A DNA stretch of 39,170 bases from an uncultured Bacteroidota bacterium (lineage in GTDB: Bacteria > Bacteroidota > Bacteroidia > Chitinophagales > Saprospiraceae). Within the stretch, counting starts at the first letter, position 1; each line of letters opens with the position of its first letter. This document shows, piece after piece, positions 33,383-39,170 of this stretch. A program made the translations under genes and the position numbers. The stretch covers positions 1 to 39,170 of the forward strand of contig CAILQK010000072.1 in assembly GCA_903836265.1 (NCBI GenBank). The letters are read 5' to 3'. The notes below the pieces were generated by a model that saw only the letters and a list, made by a program, of their open reading frames with translations, had not been told where the DNA came from and did not search any database.

Positions 33383-36300
33383 TCAGTTTCCAGTCTGATA
33401 CACCTGAGCCTGACCGTTGTAATTTGAAACGACAATGATTTTTTTGTTGCCGGCACCTTTCAGCATCGCAATGTCTCTGACTTCCCTCGCAGCCCAAAAA
33501 CCGCTCAGGGTGTTGTCGAGCCACTGAAAGTTTCCTTTCCCGTCGCCAAGAAGAACAGAACCGTTTCCTGCATCGGAACGATTGGTTTCCACCTCAAAGC
33601 CGTATTTGTTTCCTGCCATGACAATATCCGGATTCCCGTCGGAGTTCACATCGGCAACAGCGATACCCTGATTGACAGAAACCTGCACCGGTGATGGCAG
33701 GCTGTGCCTGATGAATTTGCCGCCCTGATTTTCCCACCAGCACGTTTCAAGATCATTGCAGATGAACTGCGAAGCGCCATCCAGTTCCTTTTGAGCCCAG
33801 ATATCACTTATTGTTGCCCTTGCATAATCCTCTGAATAGAGGAACCGCTTTTTAAGGCCGGGTATTTGTTTGACCAGCACATCCTTTTGCACCAGCGGAT
33901 AAATTTTCCCCTTCTCCTGAAAAGCCATGATCGGGTCGAGCGTATTGTTGTTGTCGAAGTCCTTGGCATAGCACCTGAGAGGGGCTTCGGCAGAAGCCGT
34001 AAACCTGAGATTCAGTCCAAGATTGCCGGTAACAATATCCAGGTCGCCGTCTTTGTCCAGATCAGCCATTTCAAGTTTGTTCCACAGGCCATTTGAATTT
34101 GCCAGACCGGATTGGGCAGTAATGTTTTGCAGTTTGTTTCCCGACAATTTAAAGATGGACACCGGCATCCATTCGCCTGTGACAATCAGCTCGGATTTCT
34201 GGTCGCCGTCAATATCGGCCCATGCGAGGTCAGTTACCATTCCGCATCGTTCAAAGTCGCCTGCTACCCGGCTGGTGGCGTCGGTAAATTTTCCTCCGTT
34301 ATTTTCAAGTACGACACTTCTCGGTGTAAGCGGCCAGTTTTTCGGTGTAATTCTGCCGCCTATAAAAATATCCTGGTCGCCGTCACCATCGAAATCGTGT
34401 GCCGCAGCTCGCAGACACAGGTCTTTGAAGGATGGCAGTGCATCCGGGGATTTGCTGAAATTGCCCCTGCCGTCATTGATATAAAGTCTGCATTGCCAGA
34501 GATCCGGGGAAGACGCTTCGGCGCCTCCACTCAGAACGAACAAATCCTGGTCACCGTCCGAATCGGCGTCAAAGAACAGTCCTCCGTGATCTTCATACTT
34601 CTTGTCGGTATCAAATACCGCTGCGGAAGATGAGCGGAAGCTGCCGCCGGAGTTCTGAATGAATACAGCGCCGGTTCCATTGGGCCCGTTGCCGATGAAC
34701 ACATCATCGAGCCCGTCTCCATTGACATCTCCCCGGGCTGTGAGTGCTCCGAGGTCAGTGATAGTCCAGGGATTAAGCGGCCATGTTTCAAAGTCTGCGA
34801 ACAGCGGGTCCTGATGCCTGAAATTCAGGCCTGCATTTTGGGTTTTGTCGGCAAACAGTCCGCCTGATTTCACATCCGGCGCAACGAGCGCAGCCACATA
34901 ACCGGATGCATCGGAGTACTTCAGAGTCAGGCGCTGGTTTGCCTGAATACCGGAGAGAACCTGAAACTTGCCATCGGGCCAGCGCACTGTCAGTTTGTCA
35001 ATTTGTGCATACTGGCCCAGACCGAAGTGAATCAGGTGTTCAACCGATGAGAAAATTCCGTGATTCGGGTGCAGTTCCTGATATTGCTTTTGTCCCTGAT
35101 ACTCAATGAGGACTGAGGCGCCAACGGCAAAGGGATTTGCCGTTGCGCCCTGAAGTTTGGCCTGTATAAAATTTCCCGCATTCTTTTCCCTGGTCATGTT
35201 CCTGTAGATAAAAGCGGGTTGTTCGAGGTTGTTTACCACCAGATCGAGATCGCCATCGGCATCGAAGTCGGCCCACGCGCCCCCGCACGACCAGGAAGCA
35301 GGCATAGTCATCCAGCTGCCCGAGCGGTCTGAAAACTGCCAGTTTCCCTTGTTCTGATATACGATATTCCTTATTTTGTGAGAGGGCATTTGCCCCAGAT
35401 ATTCCATCAGGTCTTCGTAGTCCTTCTTTTTGCTCTGGGCGCGTTTTTTGTCCACTTCTGCCAGAACGAATTCCTGGTAATCGCGGTTGGTTACCTCCCT
35501 TCGGTATCCGTTGGCGATGTGCAGGTCTTTCATTCCGTCATTGTCGAGGTCGGCCATCAGGCAGCTCCACGACCAGTCTGATTTATAGACACCTGCAGCG
35601 CAGGCGATATCGCTGAAAGAACCGTTGCCATTATTTCTCTGGAGAACATTTCTGGCTACCGGTTCGAAGTAGCCGTATTTGGTCATAGTCAGATAACGGC
35701 TGAGCGTATTGGCTGTTTTCAGGCTTTTCTGGCGGTAGTTTTCCATGGGCCACATATCAACTGCCATGAGATCCACGCGGGTGTCGTTGTCGAAATCGGA
35801 CAGTTCGGTACCCATTGTACTCATGGAGCAATGCCTGAAGTAGCTGCCGAGCTTGTCGGAGAAACTTCCTTTCTGGTTATTGATGTACAGGTTATCGGGT
35901 TGAACAAAGTCATTCCCCACATAAATATCGAGCCATCCGTCGCCGTTTATGTCTGTGACAGACACACTCAGGCCGAAGCCGAAGTTGGCAATACCTGCCT
36001 GACCTGACACGTCGGTGAACCTGCCGTTGTCGTTTCTGAAGAAGCGGTCGGAATCGTACCTGTTTTTCGGCGTCAGGTCGGGTACGGGAGTTTTGCCATC
36101 CGGTCCGATTTTGGCATTGATCCGGTTTGCGGCACCCAGATCGGCCGGGTGATTGAGGAGGTAGCAGTCGAGATCTCCGTCGTTGTCGTAGTCGAAGAAA
36201 TTGACACCGGTTTGCGGACTTTTGTCAACCAGTCCGAGTTCGGCTGCCTTGTCGGTGAAGGTGAGGTTTCCGTTATTGATGAAGACCTGCATCACGCGGT

Positions 36301-36844
36301 CCGGGTTGTCATCGGGGCCCGACCGGTTGACAATCAGGTCGAGAAAGCCGTCGGCATTTATGTCAACGGCGCTCACGGCTGTATCGAAACCCTTTTCCGA
36401 GGCAACTCCGGCGCTGTCGGTGATGTCCCTGAACCGGAAATTGCCCTGATTCAGGTAAAGCCTGTTTTTCCCGTTGGTACATATAAAGTAGATATCGGGC
36501 AGGTTGTCGTTATTGATATCTGCCACTGCCACACCGCCTCCGTTGTAGAAATTGATATTTCTGATGACGTTGTGCTGTTCATCTTCGACGATGATATTTG
36601 CGAAATCAATACCGGTGGCATCTGGCGACAGGAGCTCCAGCAAGGGAGATTCTGCGTGCAGTGTTTCCTCTTCTGTGATTTCGCCGGTCATACCGGGTAC
36701 AGTTTCAGTACCGGGCCTGAAAAAGAAGTAGGCTGTGACCAGGAGAGCTGCCAGGATTCCGGCAACCGGAAGATATTTCCGTGCTCCGGATGGAGACGTG
36801 CCGTTGCCCGTACTGCTGATTTTGGATCTTTTATTCTTGCTCAT
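33383..36844 (-). CDS. CRTAC1-like FG-GAP repeat protein with ASPIC/UnbV domain, membrane-anchored
   Basis: A 1153-residue protein. Its basic, Ser-rich N-terminus precedes one membrane helix (about 24-42), so the bulk is extracytoplasmic. At least ten FG-GAP/VCBS repeats with calcium-binding DxDxDG-type loops are seen (DINNDNLPDIYF, DYDNDGDLDCYLL, DINGDGWLDIYVGN, DFDADGDLDLVVNN, DFDGDGDQDIFIGG and others), forming one or two propellers. Between them sits an ASPIC/UnbV segment (about 580-650), with QELHPNHGIFSSVEHLIHFGLG and LTVRWPDGKFQVL. Proteins of this kind are abundant in Bacteroidota; adhesion or polysaccharide binding is usually assumed, without proof. No type IX sorting domain is evident at its C-terminus. 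Confidence 0.92.
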   Translation of the reverse strand: MSKNKRSKISSTGNGTSPSGARKYLPVAGILAALLVTAYFFFRPGTETVPGMTGEITEEETLHAESPLLELLSPDATGIDFANIIVEDEQHNVIRNINFYNGGGVAVADINNDNLPDIYFICTNGKNRLYLNQGNFRFRDITDSAGVASEKGFDTAVSAVDINADGFLDLIVNRSGPDDNPDRVMQVFINNGNLTFTDKAAELGLVDKSPQTGVNFFDYDNDGDLDCYLLNHPADLGAANRINAKIGPDGKTPVPDLTPKNRYDSDRFFRNDNGRFTDVSGQAGIANFGFGLSVSVTDINGDGWLDIYVGNDFVQPDNLYINNQKGSFSDKLGSYFRHCSMSTMGTELSDFDNDTRVDLMAVDMWPMENYRQKSLKTANTLSRYLTMTKYGYFEPVARNVLQRNNGNGSFSDIACAAGVYKSDWSWSCLMADLDNDGMKDLHIANGYRREVTNRDYQEFVLAEVDKKRAQSKKKDYEDLMEYLGQMPSHKIRNIVYQNKGNWQFSDRSGSWMTMPASWSCGGAWADFDADGDLDLVVNNLEQPAFIYRNMTREKNAGNFIQAKLQGATANPFAVGASVLIEYQGQKQYQELHPNHGIFSSVEHLIHFGLGQYAQIDKLTVRWPDGKFQVLSGIQANQRLTLKYSDASGYVAALVAPDVKSGGLFADKTQNAGLNFRHQDPLFADFETWPLNPWTITDLGALTARGDVNGDGLDDVFIGNGPNGTGAVFIQNSGGSFRSSSAAVFDTDKKYEDHGGLFFDADSDGDQDLFVLSGGAEASSPDLWQCRLYINDGRGNFSKSPDALPSFKDLCLRAAAHDFDGDGDQDIFIGGRITPKNWPLTPRSVVLENNGGKFTDATSRVAGDFERCGMVTDLAWADIDGDQKSELIVTGEWMPVSIFKLSGNKLQNITAQSGLANSNGLWNKLEMADLDKDGDLDIVTGNLGLNLRFTASAEAPLRCYAKDFDNNNTLDPIMAFQEKGKIYPLVQKDVLVKQIPGLKKRFLYSEDYARATISDIWAQKELDGASQFICNDLETCWWENQGGKFIRHSLPSPVQVSVNQGIAVADVNSDGNPDIVMAGNKYGFEVETNRSDAGNGSVLLGDGKGNFQWLDNTLSGFWAAREVRDIAMLKGAGNKKIIVVSNYNGQAQVYQTGN

Positions 36845-36864
36845 TTGAAAACATCATTCAGGTG

Positions 36865-36872
36865 CAAACATA
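36865..36872 (-). promoter_or_regulatory. -7 element of the FG-GAP gene promoter
   Basis: TATGTTTG on the minus strand matches TAnnTTTG and is followed by CACC. It lies about 20 bases upstream of the ATG at 36844. No clear -33 TTG is seen. Confidence 0.5.
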
Positions 36873-37018
36873 AAGAATTTCGACCGTCACTTGAAAAAAT
36901 GAGGGAATTTCATGCTGTGCGTATTTGTAAATATTTTACTTTTGAATCTTTTTGCTGATTAAAAAAATATTAATTGAAAAAAAAAAGACAATTGTGAACT
37001 GATTAGCAAAACCGAAAA

Positions 37019-37026
37019 TATCTTTG
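37019..37026 (+). promoter_or_regulatory. -7 element upstream of the secreted-protein pair
   Basis: TATCTTTG followed by CGTTTT. The nearest TTG (36992-36994) is 24 bases away, longer than ideal. A second element, GATCTTTG at 37071-37078, may be an alternative. Confidence 0.45.
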
Positions 37027-37152
37027 CGTTTTATCCCGCTAAACCGCTACGATTGCTTAAAATTTGGTATGATCTTTGTAGTAAAGGATCATGTCCGGCA
37101 AAATAATCTCATGATTGATTTTTTTATTACATCTCTGGCGGAAATTCAAGCT

Positions 37153-37194
37153 GCGTTGCATCCCCGGCTACAGGGGAGGCAACGCTGTTTTTTT
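37153..37194 (+). terminator. Terminator inside the leader of the secreted-protein genes
   Basis: GCGTTGC (37153-37159), AT, CCCC, loop, GGGG, AG, GCAACGC (37179-37185), then TG and a 7-T run. It lies about 40 bases before the next ATG on the same strand. It therefore either ends a short RNA or acts as an attenuator. Confidence 0.82.
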
Positions 37195-37234
37195 GCATAA
37201 ACCACATTTAGTTTCTCACTAAAATTTCAACACA

Positions 37235-37693
37235 ATGAGTCAATTGCTTTTTAACAAAATGAGGATGGTTGCCAGCGCTTTCGCTATGGTCGCCCTTTTC
37301 CTCGTTTTAGGCACAGTTGACGCACAGGCCCAGCAGGTTACCCGCGCAGCTAATGGTAATCCTTATGAGTCTGTTGCGCAAAAGATGGGAGTGGCAGCCT
37401 GCCAGCCAGGCACAGCTACGAACATTCAGGGGGGCCTTGCCACGCTTACTGCGGAGGCCGAGGCGATGAAAGCACAGCTCAAACTGGGCAATACGTCCAG
37501 TCTGATGCGTGTCAAGTACGAGTACTACACTCTGACAATCAGTGATGTCGAGCAGTATTCAGTAGCAGTAGAGTTTGCAGCACTGACAAATTTGACACGC
37601 GCCAGCCAGATCGTGGGAGACGAGTCTCTGACGAGTCAGCAGCTTGCGGGTATGTACAATGGCGTTCGCACTGCGTTCGGCATGTGCCAGTAA
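37235..37693 (+). CDS. Small secreted protein of unknown function
   Basis: This 152-residue protein has a signal peptide (about 1-33, hydrophobic core AFAMVALFLVLGTV, cleavage near AQAQQ). The mature part has two Cys (Cys56 near the start and Cys151 next to the C-terminus) that could form a disulfide. The middle is helical, with TLTAEAEAMKAQLKLG and VEQYSVAVEFAALTNLTRAS. I do not recognise the family. An alternative start is the ATG at 37259. It lies 54 bases upstream of the large P-domain/HYR protein with no terminator between them, so the two are probably co-expressed behind the leader. Confidence 0.78.
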   Translation: MSQLLFNKMRMVASAFAMVALFLVLGTVDAQAQQVTRAANGNPYESVAQKMGVAACQPGTATNIQGGLATLTAEAEAMKAQLKLGNTSSLMRVKYEYYTLTISDVEQYSVAVEFAALTNLTRASQIVGDESLTSQQLAGMYNGVRTAFGMCQ

Positions 37694-37747
37694 TTCCGTG
37701 AAGCACTTTTCATTAAAAAACAATTCTAAATTCTAAAACTTAATCTC

Positions 37748-39170
37748 ATGATAAGGAAGAATTTTACCTTACTGGGGAATCTGGTGGTTTTTGCGCTGCT
37801 GAGCCTTGCAGGAGTTGCTTCTGCACAGACTTTCAACGGCTCGAACCTCAACCAGAACGGCAACTCTGCCATTCCTCTGACGGGAACCGGTGGCTGCTTT
37901 GGTGCCGCCAATTTCAACTGTAATGTTACGGGCACAGTCACAAAGCCTGAGAAAGTCACAATCAACCTGACCCACACCTGGGCTGGTGACCTGGAAATCT
38001 ACCTCCAGGCTCCAAACGGTGAGCGTATCGCCCTGTCAACAGGCAATGGTGGCTCCGGTGACAACTTCACCAACACCGTGTTCCAGGATGGTGCACCTTC
38101 TATCACAACAGGTACAGCTCCTTTCACCGGCACTTTCGCTCCTGAAGGTGCGGTAGGTGGCTTCTGTGCAACCATTCCTGCAGGTACTATCGGTACACTG
38201 GCCGGGTTCACAACCGGTCAGACCGGTAACTGGCAGCTGCGTATCGAAGACAACGCTGGTGGTGATTCAGGCAACGTAACCAGCTGGTCTATCCAGTTTG
38301 CCGCTCCGCCGCCTCCTGTTGATCCATGTGTATTCACTTGCCCGCCAAGTGTTACCGTGAACCTCGACGGTGGCGAATGCTCTGCATTTGTTGACTACAA
38401 TGCTCCAACCTTCACAGGCAACTGCTCTGTTCCTGTTGTTACTCCGGGTTCCATTACCCAGAATAACAACATGAATATCGTTGATGACGCCCTTGCATTC
38501 GGTACTACTCCCGAGAGCCACTGGCGCGCCTATGCTGCCCAGACTCAGGACTTCACTGTGAACTCCCTGACAATGGCTGCATGGAACTCCGGTACTGTAC
38601 AGGTATTCATCTACTCCTACACCGGTAACATCGGTACAGGTACGCTGAATACAGCACAAATGACACTGCTGGGATCGTCCCCTGCAACTGCGGTTGTTGG
38701 TAATGCGGGTGCAGATATTACTTTCCCGGTTAACTTCACTACACCGGTCGTAATTCCTGCCAACACCAAGTTTGTCGTTGAGCAGCGTAAAGTGGCTGGT
38801 GGCACTTTCGTAATGGCCAGTAACTACGCTGGTTCTTCACAGCCAAGCTATATCAGTGCGCCTGTTGCGCCGACTCCAACAAGCTATGCCAGCTATGGTT
38901 TCGGTTTCATTCACCTGATCCAGCGCCTGAACGGTACGTTCATCCAGAACGGCAACCCGATTATCGTACAGACTTCCGGTCTGCCATCAGGTTCCGAGTT
39001 CCCGATTGGTACTACCAAGAACTGCTTCAGCCTGCGCAGCCCTGTAACCGGTGTCGAAATCGGCAACTGCTGCTTTGATGTAGTTGTTAAAGAATACCCG
39101 AACCCGATCCAGCAGCTGAACTGCAATGATCTGGTAAATATTTCCCTGGATGAAGACTGCTCTTCCTGCA
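37748..39170 (+). CDS. Large secreted protein with P/Homo B domain and HYR domain (3'-truncated by window edge)
   Basis: The frame is open from the ATG at 37748 to the end of the window (474 codons, no stop), so the ORF track omits it. Residues 1-26 are a signal peptide (ends ASA, then QT). About 40-185 form a proprotein-convertase P-domain-like jelly roll (TINLTHTWAGDLEIYLQAPN, GGSGDNFTNTVFQDGA, GNVTSWSIQF). A Pro-rich hinge (PPPPVDP) leads to an HYR-type Ig domain beginning CPPSVTVNLDGGECSAFVDY. After NCS (about 227) an inserted module of about 175 residues appears (SHWRAYAAQTQDFTV, IPANTKFVVEQRKV, SSQPSYISA). The HYR strand then resumes with TSGLPSGSEFPIGTTKNCFS and GNCCFDVVVKEY. It is probably a surface adhesin-like type IX substrate; the sorting domain would lie outside the window. 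Confidence 0.9.
   Translation, partial: MIRKNFTLLGNLVVFALLSLAGVASAQTFNGSNLNQNGNSAIPLTGTGGCFGAANFNCNVTGTVTKPEKVTINLTHTWAGDLEIYLQAPNGERIALSTGNGGSGDNFTNTVFQDGAPSITTGTAPFTGTFAPEGAVGGFCATIPAGTIGTLAGFTTGQTGNWQLRIEDNAGGDSGNVTSWSIQFAAPPPPVDPCVFTCPPSVTVNLDGGECSAFVDYNAPTFTGNCSVPVVTPGSITQNNNMNIVDDALAFGTTPESHWRAYAAQTQDFTVNSLTMAAWNSGTVQVFIYSYTGNIGTGTLNTAQMTLLGSSPATAVVGNAGADITFPVNFTTPVVIPANTKFVVEQRKVAGGTFVMASNYAGSSQPSYISAPVAPTPTSYASYGFGFIHLIQRLNGTFIQNGNPIIVQTSGLPSGSEFPIGTTKNCFSLRSPVTGVEIGNCCFDVVVKEYPNPIQQLNCNDLVNISLDEDCSSC

Larger units (their letters stand above)
36845..37234. other. 390-bp intergenic region: divergent promoters and a structured leader
   Basis: No protein gene is seen. The left part holds the promoter of the minus-strand FG-GAP gene and an A-rich stretch (36960-36990). 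The right part has TATCTTTG (37019-37026) and GATCTTTG (37071-37078). It also has a hairpin ATCATG (37088-37093)/CATGAT (37110-37115) with a nearby 7-T run, and the terminator at 37153-37194. Confidence 0.6.

Noticed and set aside
36149-36958. 269-aa plus-strand ORF
   Set aside because: Antisense to the 5' part of the FG-GAP gene. The Val/Ile/Glu-rich sequence is a mirror of the DxDxDG repeats.
1-39170. tRNA or rRNA genes, CRISPR arrays, insertion sequences or integrases
   Set aside because: Looked for by eye on both strands. No tRNA T-loop/acceptor pattern, no regularly spaced repeats and no transposase motifs were recognised. A tRNAscan or IS search was not possible here.

Overview
The window reads as a chromosomal segment of a Bacteroidota bacterium, most likely from the Saprospiria (Lewinella/Haliscomenobacter-like). 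The lineage call is an inference. It rests on a PorP/SprF protein, a PorE-like OmpA protein and a secreted P-domain/HYR protein (type IX secretion context), a TonB receptor with a carboxypeptidase-like N-terminal domain, DUF4252 genes beside an ECF sigma factor, a group II GGGP synthase, BshA, CRTAC1-type FG-GAP proteins, and promoters of the Bacteroidota form TTG-N19/20-TAnnTTTG. Most of the window is ordinary chromosome with moderate GC and dense genes.

Layout. 1-5759: a 5'-truncated exported protein of unknown function, a DUF5723-like outer-membrane protein and a TonB-dependent receptor. 5760-6966: rplU-rpmA with promoter and terminator; the L27 protein carries an unusual C-terminal helix-hairpin-helix extension. 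6967-8055: an AT-richer islet with a C-terminally truncated AAA ATPase between two inverted repeats. 8056-10202: crcB/fluC, a tryptophan 2,3-dioxygenase and GGGP synthase. 10206-13054 (minus): bshA and a large helical protein of unknown function. 13055-13891: no convincing protein gene, but two near-identical promoters, a long-range RNA stem and a very strong terminator, which suggest an unannotated small RNA locus. 13892-16132 (minus): ECF sigma, a putative anti-sigma and two DUF4252 proteins, preceded by an ECF-type promoter. 16273-18945: homodimeric pyruvate dehydrogenase E1, convergent with a Crp/Fnr regulator. 20152-23424: typA, queA and a DUF2795 gene. 23517-26358: a truncated sulfatase facing a YncE/phosphoesterase lipoprotein. 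26490-28988: a YfhO-type membrane protein. 29165-33297: PorP/SprF, a PorE-like OmpA fused to DUF1573, and a small haem-binding protein. 33383-36844 (minus): a membrane-anchored FG-GAP/ASPIC protein. 37019-39170: a structured leader with an internal terminator, a small secreted protein and the start of a large P-domain/HYR protein that runs off the window. The ORF track misses this last gene because it has no stop in the window.

The most interesting candidates are the RNA locus at 13286-13855, the terminator-containing leader at 37019-37194, the HYR domain split by an inserted module in the last gene, the L27-HhH fusion and the truncated ATPase. Many ORF-track starts are TTG/GTG or over-extended. 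I corrected them using family N-termini and promoter positions.
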